DNA of 64,000 nt. Source: Nematostella vectensis (Eukaryota; Cnidaria; Anthozoa; Actiniaria; Edwardsiidae). The translations under genes were made by a program, and so were the position numbers. Of the stretch, positions 48,259 through 64,000 are shown piece by piece. The stretch's first letter is position 1. Each line of letters opens with the position of its first letter. The DNA is taken from the NCBI RefSeq assembly GCF_932526225.1, contig NC_064036.1:19118953-19182952 (forward strand), given 5' to 3'. The notes under the pieces were generated by a model. That model was not told the origin of the DNA, did not search any database, and saw nothing but the letters and a program-made list of their open reading frames with translations.

Positions 48259-48955
48259 ATGTCTCTATGGCGAGCTGAGCCACAAAGCGTATGGAAGTCT
48301 TTACAGCAAGCTGAACCACAAAGCGTATGGGTCTTTACAGCGAGCTGATCCACAATGCGTATAGATGTCTCTATGGCGAGCTGAGCCACAAAGCGTATGG
48401 AAGTCTTTACAGCAAGCTGAACCACAAAGCGTATGGAAGTCTTTACAGCGAGCTGAACCACAAAGCGTATGGATGTCTCTACAGCGAGCTGACCCACAAA
48501 GCGTATAGATGTCTCTATGGCGAGCTGATCCACAAAGCGTGTGGATGTCTCTACAGCGAGCTGATCCACAAAGCGTATGGATGTCTCTACAGCGAGCTGA
48601 TCCACAAAGCGTGTGGATGTCTCTACAGCGAGCCGAGCCACAAAGCGTGTGGATGTCACTACAGCGAGCTGATCCACAAAGCGTGTGGATGTCTTTACAG
48701 CGAGCCGAGCCACAAAGCGCATAGATGTCTTTACAGCGAGTTGATCCACAAAGCGCATAGATATTCCTTCAGCGAGCTGATCCACAAAGCGTATGAATGT
48801 CTCTACAGCGAGCTGATCCACAAAGCGTGTGGATGTCACTACAGCGAGCTGATCCACAAAGTGCATAGATGTCTCTACAGCGAGCTGATCCACAAAGCGC
48901 ATGGATGTCACTACAGCGAGCCGAGCCACAAAGTGCATAGATGTCTTTATGTCTC
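48231..48955. repeat. 36-bp coding-derived minisatellite (20 units) at the DNAAF3 stop codon
   Basis: Unit GAGCTGATCCACAAAGCGTG then TGGATGTCTCTACAGC, 36 bp (12 codons). The first unit overlaps the end of the DNAAF3 coding region (RAEPQCV-stop) and the rest lies in the 3' UTR. In the coding frame later units read RADPQSVWMSLQ, with TGG or TAG at the place of the stop codon. Long open frames on both strands are artefacts. Confidence 0.93.
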
Positions 48956-49021
48956 TACAGATGTACGTGTTACGCCTGGCAACTGCGCCACCTCGTTCTG
49001 CGCCGTGAGCGACAAGGGCCT

Positions 49022-49102
49022 CAACCTCCTCCCCAGGGTCTTCTGGGTAATTTTCAATATGGCGTCATATTGGAAGTTACCCAGAAGACCCTGGGGAGGT
49101 TG
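49022..49102. repeat. Foldback: inverted repeat with ~26-bp arms
   Basis: CAACCTCCTCCCCAGGGTCT then TCTGGGTAA (49022-49050) is complementary to 49077-49102, except for three extra bases in the left arm, around a 26-base loop. It lies in the DNAAF3 3' region just after the 36-bp array. It could be a small foldback transposon or a structured RNA element. Confidence 0.75.
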
Positions 49103-50330
49103 CAAGGACCTGTACCCGAGATTATGACGCAGTCTTCGATACCGTGTCCAGTCAACTCAGATTTGGTCATACGTTTATTATTGTAAAAATACTAACAACA
49201 GGATAAAAATTTGAGCTTTCTTTACTTGGATTAGCTAGGGTTTTGCTTAGACGTACCTTTTGTAGTAGAGGACAGAATTTAAATATCAGGGAAATTTTTC
49301 GGTGTTGGTGCAAATAAGTCTATCCTGGGAACCAGACGCTCGCGCTTCCCTCCTTTACCCTAGTAACCAGGGTAATATATTTTTAACGATTTTTTTATTT
49401 ACAAAAAATCAGACCATTTTATAATTGCTCCCCTATTATATAAGGATTGCCTATGGAAAACTTTAGCATTATGAAACATTCCTGTCAACCAAAGCGGACA
49501 CTGTTAAAACAGAAAGTGTTTCAAACATTTTAATTAAAATTACAAATATTCGCATGGGGTATAATTCGGGAGAATCATAGCAGTCATCACGTTGATACTA
49601 AGTTATGTATGTAACGTATTTGGAAATAGAAATTAAAAACAACAAAAACATGACACTATATCGTAATTTCATTTTTATTTGTTTCTCTTATAAAATTTGT
49701 CAATTTAACAGATTAACAATGAGCGGATATGTAGTTTAAAACATCCCTTCACCATTACCTGAAGGATCCATGCTGGGGCCCCTTGCTACCTTGATCATAG
49801 TTCAGTATATCGTCTAATATTTTTGTATCACGATGACAATGCCGCTATAATTATTTTTCTTTGATTTACCGTCGCACGTCGCACTGTGGAACCCAACCAC
49901 ATGCTACCTTCTACCGAACCAACACAAAGCCATTTTCACCATGCATCGATACACTCTCCGAACACTATGTGCGCTAGATGTTCTAAATCATCTCAATATT
50001 CTAGTTTTCCCTTCCTTCTCTTCCACTTGAGCTTGCAAACATCCATGGGCCCATGTCTAGTAGATCACTTTGAGAGGAAGTACCTGGGAAGACCCATAAC
50101 CTATACCAAACAGTAAATAATACGGGGTGGCATCACATTATTTCAAGATAAAATTTTAATATTTAAGGGCCTCTGTCATCGTCATAATTTCCCTTCCAAT
50201 GTTAGTTGAATACAATAACAAAGGTGTGGCTGACAAGCGCTTTTTAAGTATTTGTAATGGACCCAAAAACACTAGGGTTCACTTTTATTGTTTATTTAGT
50301 AATACCTCCTTTCAGCAGGGTTACGCCTAC
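49103..50330. other. Convergent intergenic region between DNAAF3 and ALDH3
   Basis: No convincing coding exon. It should contain the last ALDH3 exon, because ALDH3 exon 14 ends in a donor with no stop codon yet reached. One candidate is a short frame after an acceptor-like TTCAG near 49765 (minus strand), but several alternatives are equally weak. Confidence 0.35.
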
Positions 50331-50334
50331 GCCC

Positions 50335-50599
50335 CGATAAATTACCTTCGACATGATTGCCCCCACCCATGCCTCTGATACATAACCTTCGACATGAGTG
50401 CCCCTCCCTCACCACGCCGCCTCTGATACATCAGCTCGAGTATGATTGCGCCCCCACCCCCACCCCCACCCCCTCCCCCCGTTCTCCGCCTCTAATACAT
50501 TACCTTGAGCATGATTTGGCCCCTATCCCCCCCCCCTCCTTCCCCGCCTCTAATACACAGCCTTGAATATGATTGCACCCCCCGCGCCTCATATATTAC

Positions 50600-50625
<26 letters not shown>
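50335..50625. repeat. Degenerate repeat copying the ALDH3 exon 14 donor
   Basis: Besides the true site at 50595-50620 (minus strand GCAATCATGCTAAAG/GTAATA), five degenerate copies occur near 50340, 50380, 50425, 50495 and 50550. They read for example AAATCATGCTCAAG/GTAATG and GCAATCATACTCGAG on the minus strand, separated by C-rich filler of 40-70 bp. The best copies keep both the exon end and a GTAAT donor. Confidence 0.7.
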
Positions 50626-57478
<6,853 letters not shown>

Positions 57479-57763
57479 AATCCTTAAATATGGTTATTCG
57501 AGGGATATTAGTCGATTTTCCAGGATGAGATTGCACAACTGTGTATTATTTACGAACGAAGAAAAGATGTCAACTTTAATCGAAGCCCGCAGGGACTTGT
57601 ACAGCGGAACGTGCAAAGTCCGTTTACCCACAATCCATTGGATCCATTACGCTAATAAGCGGTTTCTCGCGGTGCGCATGCTCAGTAAACTCAACCAAGA
57701 TGGCGGCAATGGGCTGAGAGCATTCTCCTGTTTCGTTTAGACGTTCGTTTGTAGTAAAAACAG
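57479..57763. promoter_or_regulatory. Bidirectional promoter of ALDH3 and SAP30BP
   Basis: 285 bp separate the two divergent start codons. GTGCGCATGCTC at 57672-57683 is NRF1-like, and CCAAGATGGCGGC at 57695-57707 is a near-perfect YY1-type motif, about 60 bp upstream of the SAP30BP ATG. No TATA box is evident, as is usual for housekeeping head-to-head pairs. Confidence 0.55.
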
Positions 57764-60700
57764 ATGGCTTCGTTGCTTTCCTTGGCCGATTATGGTCTGG
57801 GAGATAGCGACATTGAGGACTCTGACGAGGAAGCGAGCAAAGGAGAGCCTGCAGTTATCACAACTCTGCCGAAAGTACACGTTAGCCAACCCAGAGTTGT
57901 AACAAACAGTGAGTTTCGTGTCGAAATGGGACAGGCTAAAACAAGCTTTTATAAACCGTTTGCTATATTACAGCCTGAATTGTATCCCTTGAATTACTTT
58001 TTGATTGATTGATTAACTAAACATTAATGTCACATTTAATCGACTTACTAGCTCAAAGCGAGTAGATTCCGGAAGTAATTTAGTTCTTGGTCACTTCTCC
58101 CAGGCTCTCGCCTAGTTTCATATGGGGACGAGGATGAGGAAGATGGAAAACTCAATGAAAGCATGGTATGGACATCAACGATAGCCTTCAGCCATAGACT
58201 GATTGTTACTTTAGCCAAATTTATATATGAGGTTTCATTAAATAGTAGGGACATGTTGAATATTCTTTAAAAAAAATTTCTTGAGGTCAATCAAGGTATT
58301 CTATATTGTGTGGGCAGACAAAAGCATTTCAAGTCCCACTCATCATAACAATACAGTAACCTTGACTGAAAGGCAGTATATGATATGAGATGATTTTAAA
58401 CATGATATTATGCATGTCATTTGAACTGATACATTCTTTTGTATTTTAGGAAGTAGAGGAGCTGTCCGCTGAGCTTCAGTCACTAGTTCAAGGTTAGAGA
58501 AGGTTTTCTCATTCTTATGATAGTTCCATATTGCACGTAGCTTAAGTAATATATATTTTTTGTTTTCCTTCTTTCAGATGCCAGTCAAGCAATACCAGAA
58601 AACCAGGCAGTTGCACAGCGAGACAAGAATGAAAATGAAGGTAAGATTCTTGTTCTTCTTACAATTTCTATTCATGCCACCATTTTACTCTCCCACTTGA
58701 TAAAGCATCTATTTCCATTAGCTTATTAAAGTATGTGAATGAGATATTTTTAATCATGTATTGTTACCCAAATGTCTGTCTTCAATTTTGGTCATTTCTA
58801 AGTTATCTTTCAAATGATACTATTCTGATTTTGAAATAGAACATTCTTTTATAGCCAAACTCATTGTTGTGCAACACTCACTTCTCGTCTGGAAATAGCT
58901 TGTAGTCAATCATACCATTGTGGCCAATCAGTTTCTTTGTTGTGTGTACTTTTATGCTTTATGACTTGACAGTGAAAACATAGAGGCCATTGATTGGTTT
59001 AGATGGTTGATTGACTATGCGTTATTCCCAAATGAGACTAGGATTTTGGATGCACAAAGGTCATACAACAATTCATTTAGCTATAACACCTTTTTTTATT
59101 GTTCCTTGGAGCACAATTTACTTTCACGTAGGCTTTTTGATATGTTTGGTGATTTTTGTCCAACCTACATAATACTCACTCTGCACAAAATGTTTGAACA
59201 CACAAAAGCTTGTAACACACCAAGCCTTGTAATGTCTAACCTTATGTTTGTACTCAGAGCCTGCCAAGGACTCAGCTTATGCTGAAGTTCACCTCCCACC
59301 TGAACCAGTAGGCCGCTGCTCTAATAGTTTACAGGTAAAAAAATAATGTTAGGTATACACATGATATTAGGGATATTAGGTTAGGTATACACATGATATT
59401 AGGGATATTAGGTTAGGTATACACATGATATTAGGTTAGGTATACACTTTTAAACGAAATCAAACTAGAACCAGTAGGCCGCTGCTCTAATATGTAGGTA
59501 AAAAAGAATTACATAATGTTTAGTACACACAAGGAAATCATACATCAGGGGATGGTAGTGTTTTTTTGTGGGTAGTGTTTTAATAGCAAAAAACAGGCCA
59601 TTGTAGCCACGATCTTGGAATTTGGGCAAAAAATAAAAACAAAGGAAAGCAGGATAAATCAGTGAAAAGTGGAACTTCTGGTGTGTATAAACAAACAATG
59701 TTGCCCCTCTCAATTCTTATAGTTCAATAACGAGAATTTTGAAAAACGTGAGAGAAAAAACATTGACAGGGAAAATTACTTGTATTACTCATATGCCAAC
59801 TTTTAACATATCTTGTCTGCAGGATAAGATTAGCAATCTACTTGAAAAGAAATATAGAACAAATAAAGACTGGAATGCTGCTGTGCAAAAGAGGAAAGAT
59901 TTTAGAAATCCAAGGTGAGATATTCTTATTTACTACTAGAAATCCGTTAAATTGCATTTTCTGATTGTTTCTGTATTGCTGGAGGAGACTATAACTTTAA
60001 AAGTGATTTTGAATTGTTGTAACCATGATTAAATTTTCACAAACATTTCTTGTCTACTGCTGTTAGGCTATCCAGACCTCTACAGAGCTATACAAGAATG
60101 GGGAATTTGCATGAAGTGTAAATCACTGTGGGCATATGGGCTACAAACTGATTTGCTATCTCTCTCACTAAAAAAAATGCCGATCATTCCTCACCCCCAT
60201 GACAAAACATTTCTAGGCATGGACATCTAAGCCCCCCCCCCCCCCCCCCCTACCCCTTGGTCTCAGAAATTCTGCTATCAAATATGAATAAAAGGAAATC
60301 TATGAAATCCAAGCCAAAACAATGGATCTGGACCTTTGATGAAACCCCTCCCTTATCGTATGTGCTTGGTCCATCCCTGGGAAGCTCTGTTGTAACACCA
60401 CAATGACAACGTCCCATTGAAATTAGATAAAATTAATGAAATTCAACTTTTTCTTGTCTTTTCAGCATCTATGAGAAACTCATATCATATTGCAATATCC
60501 AAGAAAATGGGACAAATTATCCCAAGGTATGTTGGGTTCTAAAGAGTGACAAATTTCTTTTTGTATAATGTGAAATGGGGTTAATTCCTCAGACTTTGGA
60601 CGTTGTGCTTTAGGCCTTATCCCTCATGTTATGTCTTGGTTTGTAGGAGCTGTTTAACCCTGAAGCATGGTTGAAAGAACCAACATATGAAGTCTTGGGT

Positions 60701-63420
60701 TAGTTGTTGATTTATTCCAAATACTGTGAGCCTGCATTGTACCATAAATAGCATAAAAATGGCACAACTCAATGTCTGGAAGCTGTACAAATGGTGTTAG
60801 GCACAAAACCAAAAATACTACAGCTTTTCAAATCTGGCCCTTTTACTAATTACCTTTTGTTTGCTTGTTTGTTTGCTGGGTTTTTTTTTCTTTGCTTTTT
60901 TTAATCCATGAATCACTGCAGGTTACACACATTCTAGACTGTAATCTCATTTGAAATAGATACTGATAAAGATGTTTTATTTTACATCTGTTACATAGCG
61001 AGTCTTGTGCTATTTTGCTTACTGTTCTCTGTTCTATTTTGTTTACTGTTTTTTTTTCCTCAGCTAAACAACAGAAAGAAGCATATGAAAAGCGTGAAAA
61101 AGCAAAAAGAACTCATGTATGTACAATCATGGTTTATGTCTTATAATATAATATTATTTAATTATATTATAATATAAATTTTGTTACAAATTTGTAGAGG
61201 ATATGCATGTTCTATAGGAGATTTCAGGCACTGATTTGATGCCCTACAGAATATAAGTGTATTTATAGCTGTATAAAACAGCAAATCCTTGAAATATGTG
61301 AAAATAATGCTAGTTGCATTTTTGGAATTCCTGTGAATACATTCATACCAGTAGATAAGCAGACAACAGTTTTAATTTTTTTAAAGGCTTTAGGCAGGTG
61401 TGCCACTAGAAAAGATAGAATTGTCAATTAAAATAGCTAGTTCTCCTTGTTCTTCAGATTGAGTTTATTAAAATAGCTAGTTCTCCTTGTTCTTCAGATT
61501 GAGTTTATTAAAATAGCTAGTTTTCCTTGTTATTCAGATTGAGTTTATTAAAATAGCTAGTTCTCCTTGTTCTTCAGATTGAGTTTATTAAAATAGCTAG
61601 TTTTCCTTGTTATTCAGATTGAGTTTATTAAAATAGCTAGTTCTCCTTGTTCTTCAGATTGAGTTTATTAAAATAGCTAGTTTTCCTTGTTCTTCAGATT
61701 GAGTTTATTAAAATAGCTAGTTCTCCTTGTTCTTCAGATTGAGTTTATTAAAATAGCTAGTTTTCCTTGTTCTTCAGATTGAGTTTATTAAAATAGCTAG
61801 TTCTCCTTGTTCTTCAGATTGAGTTTATTAAAATAGCTAGTTTTCCTTGTTCTTCAGATTGAGTTTATTAAAATAGCTAGTTTTCCTTGTTCTTCAGATT
61901 GAGTTTATTAAAATAGCTAGTTTTCCTTGTTCTTCAGATTGAGTTTATTGAAATAGCTAGTTTTCCTTGTTCTTCAGATTGAGTTTATTAAAATAGCTAG
62001 TTTTCCTTGTTATTCAGATTGAGTTTATTAAAATAGCTAGTTCTCCTTGTTCTTCAGATTGAGTTTATTAAAATAGCTAGTTTTCCTTGTTATTCAGATT
62101 GAGTTTATTAAAATAGCTAGTTCTCCTTGTTCTTCAGATTGAGTTTATTAAAATAGCTAGTTTTCCTTGTTCTTCAGATTGAGTTTATTAAAATAGCTAG
62201 TTCTCCTTGTTCTTCAGATTGAGTTTATTAAAATAGCTAGTTCTCCTTGTTCTTCAGATTGAGTTTATTAAAATAGCTAGTTCTCCTTGTTCTTCAGATT
62301 GAGTTTATTAAAATAGCTAGTTTTCCTTGTTCTTCAGATTGAGTTTATTAAAATAGCTAGTTTTCCTTGTTCTTCAGATTGAGTTTATTGAAATAGCTAG
62401 TTCTCCTTGTTCTTAAGATTGAGTTTATTAAAATAGCTAGTTTTCCTTGTTCTTCAGATTGAGTTTATTAAAATAGCTAGTTTTCGTTGTTCTTCAGATT
62501 GAGTTTATTAAAATAGCTAGTTTTCCTTGTTCTTCAGATTGAGTTTATTAAAATAGCTAGTTTTCCTTGTTCTTCAGATTGAGTTTATTAAAATAGCTAG
62601 TTCTCCTTGTTCTTCAGATTGAGTTTATTAAAATAGCTAGTTTTCCTTGTTCTTAAGATTGAGTTTATTAAAATAGCTAGTTTTCCTTGTTCTTCAGATT
62701 GAGTTTATTAAAATAGCTAGTTCTCCTTGTTCTTCAGATTGAGTTTATTAAAATAGCTAGTTCTCCTTGTTCTTCAGATTGAGTTTATTAAAATAGCTAG
62801 TTTTCCTTGTTCTTCAGATTGAGTTTATTAAAATAGCTAGTTCTCCTTGTTCTTCAGATTGAGTTTATTAAAATAGCTAGTTCTCCTTGTTCTTCAGATT
62901 GAGTTTATTAAAATAGCTAGTTCTCCTTGTTCTTCAGATTGAGTTTATTAAAATAGCTAGTTTTCCTTGTTCTTCAGATTGAGTTTATTAAAATAGCTAG
63001 TTCTCCTTGTTCTTCAGATTGAGTTTATTAAAATAGCTAGTTTTCCTTGTTCTTCAGATTGAGTTTATTAAAATAGCTATTTTTCCTTGTTATTCAGAAT
63101 GAGTTTATTAAAATAGCTAGTTTTCCTTGCTCTTCAGATTGAGTTTATTAAAATAGCTAGTTTTCCTTGTTCTTCAGATTGAGTTTATTAAAATAGCTAG
63201 TTTTCCTTGTTATTCAGATTGAGTTTATTAAAATAGCTAGTTCTCCTTGTTCTTCAGATTGAGTTTATTAAAATAGCTAGTTCTCCTTGTTCTTCAGATT
63301 GAGTTTATTAAAATAGCTAGTTTTCCTTGTTCTTAAGATTGAGTTTATTAAAATAGCTAGTTTTCCTTGTTCTTCAGATTGAGTTTATGAGCGGCACAAA
63401 GAAAACAGGACCTGCATCTG
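57764..63420 (+). CDS. SAP30BP: SAP30-binding protein (HCNGP-like), 5' part
   Basis: Ten exons in view: 57764-57908, 58104-58165, 58450-58492, 58578-58640, 59258-59334, 59823-59914, 60466-60526, 60647-60698, 61064-61116 and 63378-63420; the gene continues past 64000. About 230 residues are encoded. The acidic N-terminus (SLADYGLGDSDIEDSDEE) is followed by the HCNGP core: LPPEPVGRCSNSLQDKI, QKRKDFRNPSIYEKLISYC, ENGTNYPKELFNPEAW, then a Lys-rich helix and IEFMSGTKKTG. The order and spacing match vertebrate SAP30BP, a nuclear protein linked to SAP30/HDAC repression and to splicing of short introns with weak pyrimidine tracts. The start is the first ATG after the shared promoter and begins MASLLSLADYG. 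Exon 10 is preceded by 48 extra copies of its own acceptor, and exon 5 is partly duplicated. Confidence 0.92.
59290..59510. repeat. Partial duplication of SAP30BP exon 5 and its donor, with a short inner repeat
   Basis: GAACCAGTAGGCCGCTGCTC then TAATA, followed by a CAG or TAG and GTAAAAAA, occurs at the true exon 5 end (59302-59341) and again at 59468-59508. Between them, AGGTATACACATGATATTAG with GGATATTAGGTT is repeated three times. The second copy has lost part of the exon end (AGTTTACAG shortened to TGTAG), so it is probably an inactive donor. Confidence 0.88.
61427..63388. repeat. 40-bp minisatellite: 49 tandem copies of the SAP30BP exon 10 acceptor
   Basis: Unit AAAATAGCTAGTTCTCCTTG then TTCTTCAGATTGAGTTTATT, 40 bp, with strict periodicity: first CAG ends at 61457 and last at 63377, exactly 48 periods apart. 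Each unit contains a strong pyrimidine tract, CAG, and the first nine or so coding bases of exon 10 (ATTGAGTTT). Two positions vary (TTCTCC/TTTTCC and TTCTTC/TTATTC), often alternating in the first part, as in a dimeric unit. Three units have AAG in place of CAG. Confidence 0.97.
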
Positions 63421-64000
63421 GTACGTCATAGCTAGCTTTTTTCGGATAAGACAGCCTCTCCTTTATCCCACACTCCACATCTTTCATGTCTTTTATTGCC
63501 ATTTTTATTGCTTGTTACACATGAGGAGGGGGTTATCCTCTTTAAGTGGACCCATCCTCCCCTCACACTATTTTGAGACATATACTAAGTGACTTGCCAT
63601 GTGAATTTCAAAGTTTATGCTTTTTAGGGCTGTGGGTGTGGCCGTGAGGTGTGTTTGTTTATGTCCTCGACTTTGTCATACGGTACCTGCGATCAGGTTA
63701 AAATAAAATATTCGAAAAGGATTTAAAATATGAGATATAAACTGAGAAACCAAAATTAAATCAGGCATACTGTAATATGAGAACTGTATTGTGTGTTGTT
63801 TGTGTTTCTTTGTGCCGGACTGACTTCAAAACGGGAATGTAGACTCGCATTATGTGAATTCATTTCATGTCACTCCCTGAATATTGTCATTCATTGCTTT
63901 GTAATATAATAAGCTGAGACGCATACCCCCCACCCTCCCTCCCCACCCATGCTGGAACGCGTGTGGAGGATTATTAGAAGTTTCTACTCCTTCTTAACCA
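63421..64000. other. SAP30BP intron 10, incomplete
   Basis: Begins with the donor GTACGT after exon 10. No further coding exon is recognisable before the window edge. The expected next exon should encode the Lys-rich region leading to the KRKSKWD-type motif of the family. Confidence 0.5.

Noticed and set aside
48177..49127. Long open frames on both strands (253 and 266 codons)
   Set aside because: Produced by the 36-bp array, a multiple of three; only the first 78 bases are coding, as DNAAF3 exon 14.
61427..63388. CRISPR-like regular array
   Set aside because: Units are directly tandem with no unique spacers, in an animal intron, and each carries a splice acceptor.

Overview
The window is animal nuclear DNA: AT-rich, with short coding exons split by GT/AG introns and no bacterial-style operons. 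The gene set (motile-cilium assembly factor, ciliary kinesin, nucleoporin 62, complex I accessory subunit, sulfatide-type sulfotransferase) is metazoan. A decayed aerolysin-like gene with Trp/Cys-rich repeats and the transposon types suggest a cnidarian, most likely a sea anemone of the Nematostella type. That placement is inference; no database search was possible.

Layout. 1-811 (+): 3' end of a galactose-3-O-sulfotransferase gene. 2300-7025 (+): leucine-rich-repeat protein with two MITE-like elements in its introns. 9838-13219 (+): KIF17 kinesin-2. 15276-20390 (+): protein phosphatase 1 inhibitor 2. 22172-27949 (-): nucleoporin NUP62. 29098-32725 (-): short mitochondrial protein resembling NDUFV3, holding a deleted transposon with a RecQ-like fragment in its second intron. 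32850-48258 (+): dynein assembly factor DNAAF3, whose 7.7-kb intron 12 carries a decayed aerolysin-like gene on the opposite strand. 50600-57478 (-): membrane-anchored ALDH3-type fatty aldehyde dehydrogenase. 57764 to beyond the right edge (+): SAP30BP. NDUFV3/DNAAF3 and ALDH3/SAP30BP are head-to-head pairs with 124- and 285-bp shared promoters carrying NRF1-like and YY1-like motifs. PPP1R2 and NUP62 converge. KIF17 and DNAAF3 both serve cilia but are not adjacent. The other genes look like ordinary housekeeping neighbours.

The most unusual property is the placement of the tandem repeats. Nearly every minisatellite starts at, spans or abuts an exon edge, so that real splice sites (and one stop codon) are copied many times: 49 tandem 3' splice sites before SAP30BP exon 10, 16 tandem 5' splice sites after NUP62 exon 8, about 57 copies of the 5' splice site of the decayed gene, and smaller arrays at three ALDH3 donors, a NUP62 acceptor, the PPP1R2 exon 2 acceptor, SAP30BP exon 5 and the DNAAF3 stop codon. 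I consider this the main discovery candidate. All gene models are hand-spliced from the sequence by reading-frame continuity and family resemblance; no transcript data were available.
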